From: Embleya sp045207655
GTDB taxonomy: Bacteria > Actinomycetota > Actinomycetes > Streptomycetales > Streptomycetaceae
Length of the DNA: 64,000 nt
NCBI RefSeq assembly: GCF_045207655.1
Contig: NZ_CP108785.1
Coordinates: 3,162,001-3,226,000 of the forward strand
Direction: 5' to 3'
Shown: positions 52,384-60,267 of the stretch, piece after piece
Layout of the letters: every line of letters starts with the position of its first letter
Numbering within the stretch: position 1 is the stretch's first letter
The notes under the pieces: generated by a model
The model's database searches: none
The model's input: only the letters and a program-made list of their open reading frames with translations
Told to the model about the DNA's origin: nothing
Translations under genes and position numbers: made by a program

Positions 52384-54051
52384 ATGACCGCGCATTCGCG
52401 CGCCGTCCTCGGGCGCATCATCGACGACCTCGGTTCCACTTTGTTCGAGGTGGCGGCCGGCGAGCCGGATCCCGACCGCGAGGTCACCGGAGTGCTCATC
52501 CACGACCCGCACGACGAACCCTCGCACGCGCCCGGCGCGGTGGTCCTGGGCGTAGCCGTCTACGGATCGCCGGCCATCGTGACCCTGGTGCACCGCGCGG
52601 CCGGCCTGGCCGCGCCGGCCGTCGTGGTGCGCGGCCCCATCGTGGTGGACGCCGAGATCGAGGCGGCCGTGGCGAGCACCGGCGTGGTCGTCCTCGCGCT
52701 CACCCCCGGTGCCTCCTGGTCCCAGGTCACCACGCTGCTGCGGGCACTGCTCGCGGTGGACGAGGTGGGCACCGCGCAGACCGGCGAAACCCTCGACGGC
52801 GCACCGGCCGGCGATCTGTTCGCGCTGGTCAACGCGATCGCCGCGCTCCTGGACGGGCCGGTCACGGTGGAGGATCGCAGCGGGCGGGTGCTGGCCTTCT
52901 CCAGTCGTCAGGACGAGGCGGACGAACCCCGGATCGCCACCATCCTGGACCGCCAGGTGCCCGCGGAGATGTTGCGCATCCTGGAGGAACGCGGCGCCTT
53001 CCACGCCCTGTACCGCAACGAGGGGCCGCTGTACCTGGCCGGCGTCTCGGACCTGCCCCGGGTGGCCATCGCGGTCCGGGCCGGCGACGAGATCCTCGGC
53101 TCGATCTGGGTCGTGGTGCGCGCACCGCTGTCCGCCGAGTTGGAGCGCTCGCTGACCGAGGCGGCCAAGGTGGTCGCCCTGCACCTGCTGCGCCGCCGCG
53201 CCGGCGCGGACGTCGAGCGCCGACTGCGCACCGACCTGCTGGCCACCGTGCTCGAAGGCGGCCCCGCGGCGGTCGACGCGGCCGGCCGACTGGGTCTGGC
53301 GCACCAGCCCGCGTGCGTGCTCGCGCTCGCGGTGGTCGGCGACTCGGCACCCGCGGAGCGCACCGCGGAGGAACACCGGATCGTGGACGCGCTGGCCCTG
53401 CACCTGGCGGCGGTACACCCGCGCACGGCCACCGCGCGCCTCGGCGGCTTCACCTACGCGATCCTGCCCACCGAGTCGGACGGCAGGGCGGTCCGGCTGG
53501 CGGAGGAGTTCCTGGCCCGGATCGGCGGCCGGATCGAGGCCGTCGTGGGCATCGGGCGGGTCGTCGCGCGCGAGGTGGACCTGCCCTCCTCCCGCGCGGA
53601 CGCGGACCGCGCGCTGCGGGTGCTGCGCTCGGGCCGCTCGTCGCTGCGGGTGGCCCGACTGTGCGACGTGTACGTGTCCTCGCTCCTGGTCGACGTCGCC
53701 GACCGGGTCGCGGCCACCGACGACGCACCGGCGGGGCCGGTCGCCCGGCTGCGCGCCTACGACGCCGAGCACGACACGCATCTCACCGAGACCCTCGCCG
53801 CGTGGCTGGACACCTTCGGCGACGTCACCGCCGCCGCGGCGGCCGTGCACGTGCACCCGAACACCTTCCGCTACCGGCTGCGCCGGTTGTCCGAGGTGGG
53901 CGCGATCGACCTCGCCGACGGCGACGCCCGCTTCGACGCGATGTTCCAGCTCCGCCTGCACGGCGTGCACCTGAACGGTTCGGCGCAACGCGCGGCGGTC
54001 GCCGTGGGGCGGCTCAGTTCGTCCGTGCCGGTGCGGGGGCCCGGGGTGTAG
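52384..54051 (+). CDS. PucR-family transcriptional regulator
   Basis: A 555-residue regulator. Residues 1-130 form a purine-catabolism-type sensor domain, the middle a GGDEF-like CdaR region (about 285-420), and the end a PucR helix-turn-helix (TLAAWLDTFGDVTAAAAAVH, then HPNTFRYRLRRL). PucR proteins often control amino acid and peptide catabolism. It follows the transporter operon by 240 bases, a gap with no gene but an AT-rich TTTAAAC at 52220. It probably regulates this locus. Start: ATG at 52384. Confidence 0.87.
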   Translation: MTAHSRAVLGRIIDDLGSTLFEVAAGEPDPDREVTGVLIHDPHDEPSHAPGAVVLGVAVYGSPAIVTLVHRAAGLAAPAVVVRGPIVVDAEIEAAVASTGVVVLALTPGASWSQVTTLLRALLAVDEVGTAQTGETLDGAPAGDLFALVNAIAALLDGPVTVEDRSGRVLAFSSRQDEADEPRIATILDRQVPAEMLRILEERGAFHALYRNEGPLYLAGVSDLPRVAIAVRAGDEILGSIWVVVRAPLSAELERSLTEAAKVVALHLLRRRAGADVERRLRTDLLATVLEGGPAAVDAAGRLGLAHQPACVLALAVVGDSAPAERTAEEHRIVDALALHLAAVHPRTATARLGGFTYAILPTESDGRAVRLAEEFLARIGGRIEAVVGIGRVVAREVDLPSSRADADRALRVLRSGRSSLRVARLCDVYVSSLLVDVADRVAATDDAPAGPVARLRAYDAEHDTHLTETLAAWLDTFGDVTAAAAAVHVHPNTFRYRLRRLSEVGAIDLADGDARFDAMFQLRLHGVHLNGSAQRAAVAVGRLSSSVPVRGPGV

Positions 54052-54078
54052 CGCCGATTGGGGCGCGGGGCTTCGTGC

Positions 54079-54318
54079 TCACCTGGGCCGGCGGTTCCGC
54101 CCGATCAGCCATCCGATGAGCGCCCCGACCACGAAGGTGCCGGCCAGCACGAACCAGAGCGGGGCCTCCACCTCGGGAATCCAGAAGCGGATCGAGGTGG
54201 TCCCGGTGTTGGCCAGGACGAACCAGACGCTCAGCGCGATCACCACGACGATCACGATCTGCCGCATGGTGACCCGCGAGCCTCGTTCCGCCGTGCCGTG
54301 CTTCGAGGTCTTCGCCAT
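54079..54318 (-). CDS. LapA/DUF1049-like small membrane protein
   Basis: A 79-residue protein with two hydrophobic helices (IVIVVVIALSVWFVLANTG and LWFVLAGTFVVGALIGWLIG) and a basic end, the layout of the LapA/DUF1049 family. On its strand TAGCGT lies six bases before the ATG at 54318, so the mRNA may be leaderless; no ribosome site is seen. Function unknown. Confidence 0.8.
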   Translation of the reverse strand: MAKTSKHGTAERGSRVTMRQIVIVVVIALSVWFVLANTGTTSIRFWIPEVEAPLWFVLAGTFVVGALIGWLIGRNRRPR

Positions 54319-54394
54319 GTTCGAACGCTAGGCCCGGCGCGGCCCGGACGCGCCGTGGGCGAGCCGAACGGGTGGCCCGGCCCTGCCCGCGTGC

Positions 54395-55174
54395 TCAGCC
54401 ACCCGCTCGCTCGGCCTCCAGCAGGAACAGCGCCGCGTCGCCGGCGAAGGACGCGTCGACATGGGCCTCGACGTCGACCGCGAGACGCTCCAGCGCGCCG
54501 ACGAAGTCGCCGTGCAGTCGATCCGGCGCGCGTCGCACCACCGGATAGCGTTCGCCGGCGGCGTCGTACGCCTCGGCGAGATCGTCGGTGTACAACAACA
54601 CGCGCTCGCCGCCGCCGGCCGCGACCACCAGCTCCGTCGGCCGCAGGCTGCCCGGGGTCAGCGCGCCGATCGGCGGGGTGGTGAAGGCCGGTTCGAGGCC
54701 GAGCACCTGCCGGCCGACGACCAGGAGCGGGGCCGGGTAGCCGCGATTGACCAGGGCGAGCGAGCCGGTCCCGGCCGCTTCCTCGACGTGGCCGATCAGA
54801 AGCAGTCGCACCATGGAGCGATGGCCGCGCAGATGATCCTCGCGCAGGGACATGGCGATCCGATGCGCGACATCGGGCAGCTCCGGTACGTCGGGCGCCG
54901 CCGCAGCGAAGCCGGCGACCACGTCCGCCGTCAGGTCGGGGGCGCACAGCGGGTCGCCGGACACGTCGCCGAAGAGCACCCGGGCGCCGAACGGGGTTTC
55001 CAGGACCCGACCGAACCAGGTGCGCGGGCTCGCCGACGGCGCCGCGGCGATCCGCCGGGTGGCGACCCGCAGCCCGGTGGCCTCGGCCACGGTGGTGGTA
55101 TGCGGGTGCGGCTCGACGTCCAGCGCCGGCGAGGCGCCGGAGGGACCGCCCGACCCGGTGTCGTCTGTACTCAC
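54395..55174 (-). CDS. SpoIIE-like PP2C protein phosphatase
   Basis: A 259-residue phosphatase with the SpoIIE/RsbU order: GARVLFGDVSGDP with metal Asp, the LALVNRGYPAPLLV segment, LYTDDLAEAYDAAGE and AALFLLEAERAG. No sensor or kinase domain is attached. The metal motifs GDVxG and YTD are kept. Such proteins control sigma factors through anti-anti-sigma switches; none is adjacent. Start: GTG at 55174 with AGGAG six bases upstream. Confidence 0.85.
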   Translation of the reverse strand: MSTDDTGSGGPSGASPALDVEPHPHTTTVAEATGLRVATRRIAAAPSASPRTWFGRVLETPFGARVLFGDVSGDPLCAPDLTADVVAGFAAAAPDVPELPDVAHRIAMSLREDHLRGHRSMVRLLLIGHVEEAAGTGSLALVNRGYPAPLLVVGRQVLGLEPAFTTPPIGALTPGSLRPTELVVAAGGGERVLLYTDDLAEAYDAAGERYPVVRRAPDRLHGDFVGALERLAVDVEAHVDASFAGDAALFLLEAERAGG

Positions 55175-55229
55175 GGGAACTCCTCGCCGATGGGTCACCC
55201 GACCAGATTCACCCCACCACCCCCACCTG

Positions 55230-55450
55230 AAACGAACCCCCACCGACACCCTGGCAACGTTGTCCGGGGTCGCCGGTGTCCCCCGCCGGACCCACCCCCG
55301 CCCTGGTCCCACCGCCCACCGTCCCGCCGATGCCGATCCCGCCCACCGTCCTGCCGGTGCCGGACCCGTCCTCGTCCTGCCGGTGTCGGGCCGGTCCCGC
55401 CCACCGTCCCGCCGGTGCCGGACCCGCTCCCGTCGATGTCGGGCCGTCGG
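55230..55450. repeat. Low-complexity GC-rich repeat
   Basis: Imperfect copies of a CCCACCGTCCYGCCGGTGCC-like unit fill most of the gap between the divergent phosphatase and methyltransferase-like genes (55175-55528). No gene or clear promoter can be placed in it. Confidence 0.5.
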
Positions 55451-55528
55451 CTTGGGGTTTCGGGTGTTCGGGGGTGTGGGTCGGTTCGGGTGGGTGCGTG
55501 GGGGGCAGCGTTTCGGGAGGAGAGGGTG

Positions 55529-56422
55529 GTGGTTGGCGTGGGTGGTGAAGCGGAGTCGGCGGAGGACGGGCCGCAGAGCGCGATGACCCGGTTCGACGAC
55601 ATCTACGATCGGCCGGATCCGCGGGACTTCTTTCGGGCGCTCGGGGCCTGGGAGTACCAGACGCCGCATCACGCCCAGGAGATCTTTCGCCGCCTGGTCG
55701 CCGCCCGCGCCGGGGCCGACGGCGAGGTCCGGGAGCCGGTGACCGTGCTGGACATCTGCTGCTCGTACGGCATCAACGCGGCGCTGCTCAACCACCACGT
55801 GACACTCGCCGAGCTCTACGACCGGTACGGTTCCGCGCGGATCGCCGCGCTGGACACCGCCGAGCTGATCGAGGCCGACCGGGCCTACTACGCGGCTCGG
55901 CGGCGCTCGGACGCGGTCCGTGTCGTCGGCCTCGACGTGGCCGCGAACGCGATCGCCTACGCTCGCGCGGTCGGCCTGCTGGACGAGGGGTTCGCGGAAA
56001 ACCTGGAACTGGCGGCGCCCTCGCCCGCGCTGCTCCGGGCCGCGCGGCCGACCCGGCTGATCACCATCACGGGCGGCGCCAGCTTCCTGTCGCCCCGGAC
56101 CTTCCAGCCGTTCCTGGCCGACGCCCCGGAGCCCGTCTGGGTGGCCGCGTTCGTCCTGCGTACGGGGTCCTATCAGGCCATCGCCGACGGGCTGACCGCG
56201 CACGGTCTGGTCACCGAGAAGGCCGCCGCGCAGACTTTCCCGCAGCGGCGGTTCACCAGCGCGCGGGAGCAGCGCTACGCCGTCGACGCGGTGACGGCCG
56301 CCGCCGAGGACCCGCACGGCAAGGAGACCGCCGGGTACTTCCACACGGCGCTGCACGTGTCCCGCCCGCACACGGACGCCACGGCGTTTCCGCTCACCAC
56401 GCTGCTGCCGCCCGCGATCTGA
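55529..56422 (+). CDS. SAM-dependent methyltransferase-like protein
   Basis: About 297 residues. The core VTVLDICCSYGINAALLNHH resembles motif I of class I methyltransferases, with Cys in place of Gly. IAALDTAELIEADRAYYAAR and VVGLDVAANAIAYARAVG follow. A conserved opening, DIYDRPDPRDFF and EYQTPHHAQ, marks an actinobacterial family. The GTG at 55529 is chosen for its AGGAG six bases upstream; ATG at 55583 is the alternative. Substrate unknown. Confidence 0.7.
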   Translation: MVGVGGEAESAEDGPQSAMTRFDDIYDRPDPRDFFRALGAWEYQTPHHAQEIFRRLVAARAGADGEVREPVTVLDICCSYGINAALLNHHVTLAELYDRYGSARIAALDTAELIEADRAYYAARRRSDAVRVVGLDVAANAIAYARAVGLLDEGFAENLELAAPSPALLRAARPTRLITITGGASFLSPRTFQPFLADAPEPVWVAAFVLRTGSYQAIADGLTAHGLVTEKAAAQTFPQRRFTSAREQRYAVDAVTAAAEDPHGKETAGYFHTALHVSRPHTDATAFPLTTLLPPAI

Positions 56423-56458
56423 TCGCCCGCGTGCTCGCCGACCCTCCCCGTGCCCGGA

Positions 56459-57091
56459 TCAGTCGAAGCGGATGTGTTTGGCGCCGGTCCAGGCCCGGCG
56501 CAGCCGACCGCGCACGGGGCCGTCGGTGTTCGGGGCCAGGGTCAGCCCGGCCGAGTGGGCGATGCGATCGGCGACCCGGGCGATGTCGATGTGATCGGTG
56601 TGGATGTGCTCGGCGAACTCCGGGTCGACCAGCCGTTCCAGGCACAGGTCGAGCCGGGAGACCGCGAAGCTCTCCCGGCGCAGCGGCGCGTCCTTGCCGC
56701 CCAAGACCCGGACCGCGTGCCCGAAGCCGCGTTCACGCAGTCGCCGCAGCACCGTCGCCCGCTCCGCCAGCAGCGCGAAGTGCCGGACGTCGTGCCCGCG
56801 TTCGCGCAACCGCCCGACGATCTCCCGGAAGTAGCCCGGCTCGACCACCGTCATCGGCGCGATCACCGGGCCGTCGTGCCTGGTCAGCGTCAGGTCCAAC
56901 ACCTCGAACACGCCCTGCCGCCAGGCCGGCAGATCCTGGAAGTCGCCGCGCAGCGCCGGCGGCAACATCCGGTGCAGGCCGAAGCCGACCTGCTCCGGGT
57001 CGCAGACCACGCTGCCGCGCAACCGTCGTCGCAGTTCGTACGCGGTCTGAGTCTTGCCGCCCCCGAACGGGCCGTTGATCCACAAGAGCAT
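56459..57091 (-). CDS. TmrB-like P-loop protein (tunicamycin resistance protein family)
   Basis: A 210-residue ATPase-like protein with an N-terminal P-loop WINGPFGGGKTQTAYEL. The order CDPEQVGF, VIAPMTVVEPGYFREIVGRL, LLAERATVLRRLRERG and EHIHTDHIDIARVADRIA follows Bacillus subtilis TmrB closely. TmrB gives tunicamycin resistance. TAGGGT lies six bases before the ATG, so the mRNA may be leaderless. It is 145 bases beyond the siderophore operon on the same strand and may be independent. Confidence 0.85.
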   Translation of the reverse strand: MLLWINGPFGGGKTQTAYELRRRLRGSVVCDPEQVGFGLHRMLPPALRGDFQDLPAWRQGVFEVLDLTLTRHDGPVIAPMTVVEPGYFREIVGRLRERGHDVRHFALLAERATVLRRLRERGFGHAVRVLGGKDAPLRRESFAVSRLDLCLERLVDPEFAEHIHTDHIDIARVADRIAHSAGLTLAPNTDGPVRGRLRRAWTGAKHIRFD

Positions 57092-57236
57092 GTGCCGACC
57101 CTACGGCCTGTCCTCTCGTTTCCGACCGACCCGATCCCGAACCGATCCCGACCCGGTGCGCCCGGTCCGCGGGCTGCGGACGGGGTCATCGGGCGAGATC
57201 ACGGGGGAACCATCGAGCGGGGTCACAGGGGGTGGG

Positions 57237-58433
57237 TCACAGGTAGTGGAATGTCGGGTGGGGGTGCATCAGGAAGTCGTGGTGGGAGATGTTCCACGCG
57301 TACGCGCCGGCCAGCGCGAAGGCGATCCGGTCGCCGACGCGGAGTTCGGTGATCGCGCGGTCGCGGGCGAACACGTCCTTGGGGGTGCACAGTTGACCGG
57401 TCAACGTGACCTGGGTGTGGTGGATCTCCGGTCGCGGCCACGAGTGCGGCCACGGGCTCGTGGTCGGCACGATCACGCACGGCTGGTCGTGGCCCTTGGC
57501 CGCCGGGGTGCGCAGGTGGTGGGTTCCGCCGCGCAGCACGGCGAAGGCCCGGCCGCGGCTGTGCTTGAGGTCGACCACCTCCGTCGCGTACCAGCCGGAG
57601 TAGGCGGTCAGCGCCCGACCCGGTTCGATCCGCACGATCAGGTCCGGGCGGTCGGCCACGAGCCGGTCCAGGCCGGCGCCGAAGCGGGCCCAGTCGAAGC
57701 GGGCGGTGGGGTTCGTGTAGTCGACCGCCATTCCGCCGCCGATGTTCACCTCGGGCCGGGTGATCCCGTGCCGATCGGCGATGTCGCGGGCCCAGGCGAG
57801 GACGCCTTCGGCCAGGGCGAGTCGACGGTCCGCGTCCAGGCCGCTGGCCAGGTGTGCGTGGATGCCCCGGACCCTGACCCGACCCGCGTCCGGTCCGCGG
57901 AGCGCGCGCAGGCAGGACTCCACGTCGTCCGGGTCCATGCCGAACGGCCCGGGATCGCCGCCCATGGTGAGCGCCGCGCCGCGCAGGACGTCCGGCCCGA
58001 GCGGCAGGTTCACCCGCAGCAGCACGTCGACGTCGTGGTCGGGCCGCGTCCGGGCGGCAAGCGCGACGAGGCGACGCGCCTCGTACGGACTCTCGACATG
58101 AAAGCGCCCGACGTCCAGGTGCAGCGCGGCGGTCAGTTCGTCGACGGTCTTGCCGGGGCCGCCGAAGGCGACCGGCATCGTGGGCAGATGCGCCCGTACG
58201 TGCGCCAGTTCACCGCCGGAGGAGACCTCGTAGCCGTTCACGTCGCCGGCGAGCGCGGTCAGGATCTCCGGCGCGGGGTTGGCCTTGGCCGCGTAGTACA
58301 GCTCGACCCGCGCCGGCAGCGCCGCGCGCACCGAGGCCGCGTGTGCCCGCAGGTGGGTCGTGTCGTGGATGTAGGCGGGGAGTTCGGCGGAGTCCAGGTC
58401 GGCCACGCGGGTTCGTACGGCCGGTGTGATCAT
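57237..58433 (-). CDS. PLP-dependent fold-III decarboxylase of siderophore biosynthesis
   Basis: A 398-residue enzyme of the ornithine/diaminopimelate decarboxylase fold (type III). The PLP lysine is Lys50 in YYAAKANP. The phosphate-binding glycines are in NIGGGMAVDY and IEPGRAL. The closest roles are the decarboxylases of NRPS-independent siderophore clusters (for example SbnH and PvsE), which make or trim amine building blocks. Start: ATG at 58433 with GGAG upstream; it overlaps the IucA/IucC gene. It is the last gene of the operon. Substrate (ornithine, diaminopropionate or an intermediate) is not certain. Confidence 0.87.
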   Translation of the reverse strand: MITPAVRTRVADLDSAELPAYIHDTTHLRAHAASVRAALPARVELYYAAKANPAPEILTALAGDVNGYEVSSGGELAHVRAHLPTMPVAFGGPGKTVDELTAALHLDVGRFHVESPYEARRLVALAARTRPDHDVDVLLRVNLPLGPDVLRGAALTMGGDPGPFGMDPDDVESCLRALRGPDAGRVRVRGIHAHLASGLDADRRLALAEGVLAWARDIADRHGITRPEVNIGGGMAVDYTNPTARFDWARFGAGLDRLVADRPDLIVRIEPGRALTAYSGWYATEVVDLKHSRGRAFAVLRGGTHHLRTPAAKGHDQPCVIVPTTSPWPHSWPRPEIHHTQVTLTGQLCTPKDVFARDRAITELRVGDRIAFALAGAYAWNISHHDFLMHPHPTFHYL

Positions 58434-60166
58434 CGTGCGCTCCGGGCGGGTGTGCGGGCGGCGGTGTCGGGCCGGGACGCGGCCAGCGGCGAGGGGATGC
58501 GGACGTACTCCGCCTCGCGGTCGGCCCGCCGCTCCCAGCGGGCGAGCAGGTTGGCCTTGGCGGGCAGCGGCGCACCCGCGAGCAGCGCGCGCAGCGGCGG
58601 CGGTTCGCCGTGTTCGGTCGCGCAGTCGGCCAGGACCGCCCGCACCCGGGCCCACAGGCGGGTCTCCAGCCGTGGGTACAGGTCGGTCAGCGCGGCGAGG
58701 AACTCGGCGATGTTGTTGACCAGCAGGCAATAGGCCACCCGATCCCAACCGCGCCGGGCGCCGTACGTCATGGGCTCGGCGACCGAGCGCGGCAACGCGG
58801 CCAGGGTGGCCGCGTGCGGCCCGGGCAGCAGCTTGGTGCCCTCCATGTCCCGGATCAGCACTTGGCGGGGCCGGCCGGCGTCGTCCACCGCGAGCAGCAC
58901 GTTCTGCAGATGCGGCTCCAACACCACGCCGTGCTCGAAGTAGGCGGCCAGCACCGGCGGCACCAGCAGCCACAGGTAGTCGTCCCACCAGCGGATCACC
59001 GCGTCCGGCCCGGCGCCGTCCAGCAACCGGGACACGTGCGCGGACCCGGTGGGGTACTCGGCGGCCACGGCGCCGGCCAGCAGCGCCGTCGTGCCCGGCC
59101 GCAGCAGCGGGTCGAGACCGTCCCGGACGATCACCCCGAAGCCTTCGAGCAGTTCCGGCGCGACGGTCGCCGACAGGCTCCGGTACGCGGGTTCGCCGAG
59201 CATCGCGAAGTCCGGCCGTCGGGCCGCCGATCGGGCCAGGATCGGGCCCAGCGCGCGGGTCAGCGCGACCGCCCCGGAGAGTTCGTAGGCGGCGTTCTTG
59301 CGCACACAGTTGGTGATCCGCACATTCAGACTGAACTTGAGGAAGGCTCCCGCGCCGGCGAGCGTACGCACCGACGCGGTCGGGGTGAACGACTCGCCGC
59401 GCGGGCCCAGGTCGAGCACGTCGCCTCGGTCCAGCGCGGCCCGTAGGCGCGGGTGCTCGGAGAGCAGTTCGTACTGCCACGGGTGGGCGGGCAGCAGTGT
59501 GTATCCGGTGGGTACCGGGCCGAGCCGGTCCAGCACGGCCGTCGCCGACTCGGACAGCCGTTCCTGCGCCACCAGTTCGTTGCGCACCGCCAGATGCCGC
59601 AACCGGAACGCGGCCCGGGCCTCGGGCGCGTAGGCCGCCCACGCCGCCGGGTCGGCGCCGCGCGCCTTGGGGGTGGGATGGAAGCGGTGTCCGAAGAGCA
59701 GGGCCTGCTCCGAGTCGAGGTAGCGCGAGGCGGGTCGCGCGGTCCGGCGGGCCAGTCCCGCACGCACGCCCGCGTGGCTGGACGCCAGTTGGCCCAGGAA
59801 CTCGTCGTTGCGCACACCGGTCCGCAGGCCCAGTTCGGCGTGCACGCGCTCGGCCACCTCGGGCCAGGTCAACACCTGCCAGGTGGAGCCGCGCAGTTCG
59901 GCCACCGGGCCGGTGAAGCGATGGTCGCCGAACAGCGAGGCGCGGCGCAGGCGGACCCGCAACCGGGTCCCCGAGCGGGCCAGGTGCAGCCGCAGGTGCC
60001 CGCCGTCGCCGGGCTCGACCACGCTGCGCCCCTCCGGCCGGCAGACCTCCCGATGCAGGCAGTTGAGCAGGGTGTGCACGACGACCTCGTCGGCGGAGGG
60101 CGGCGCGGGCGGCGCCTGGCCGGTGTGGGCGGGGTCGGTTCGGGGTTGCGCCGACGGCAGCGGCAT
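58430..60166 (-). CDS. IucA/IucC-family siderophore synthetase, first copy
   Basis: A 578-residue NIS synthetase. These enzymes activate citrate or a related acid with ATP and join it to amines or alcohols. Family blocks include LLPAHPWQYELL, TPTASVRTLAGAGAFLKFSL, NVRITNCVRKN, VVLEPHLQNVLL and IRDMEGTKLL. The C-terminal part is FhuF-like. The ATG at 60166 has GGAG eight bases upstream. A 101-base gap with GAGGC repeats separates it from the second synthetase; its stop overlaps the decarboxylase. Confidence 0.9.
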   Translation of the reverse strand: MPLPSAQPRTDPAHTGQAPPAPPSADEVVVHTLLNCLHREVCRPEGRSVVEPGDGGHLRLHLARSGTRLRVRLRRASLFGDHRFTGPVAELRGSTWQVLTWPEVAERVHAELGLRTGVRNDEFLGQLASSHAGVRAGLARRTARPASRYLDSEQALLFGHRFHPTPKARGADPAAWAAYAPEARAAFRLRHLAVRNELVAQERLSESATAVLDRLGPVPTGYTLLPAHPWQYELLSEHPRLRAALDRGDVLDLGPRGESFTPTASVRTLAGAGAFLKFSLNVRITNCVRKNAAYELSGAVALTRALGPILARSAARRPDFAMLGEPAYRSLSATVAPELLEGFGVIVRDGLDPLLRPGTTALLAGAVAAEYPTGSAHVSRLLDGAGPDAVIRWWDDYLWLLVPPVLAAYFEHGVVLEPHLQNVLLAVDDAGRPRQVLIRDMEGTKLLPGPHAATLAALPRSVAEPMTYGARRGWDRVAYCLLVNNIAEFLAALTDLYPRLETRLWARVRAVLADCATEHGEPPPLRALLAGAPLPAKANLLARWERRADREAEYVRIPSPLAASRPDTAARTPARSAR

Positions 60167-60267
60167 GGGCGACTCCAACGAATTCGAGGGCGAGACGAGG
60201 CGAGGCGAGGCGAGATGCGCGGCGCGTGCGCCGGGCGGTCGGGCGGATCGACGGTCGCGGTCGATCG

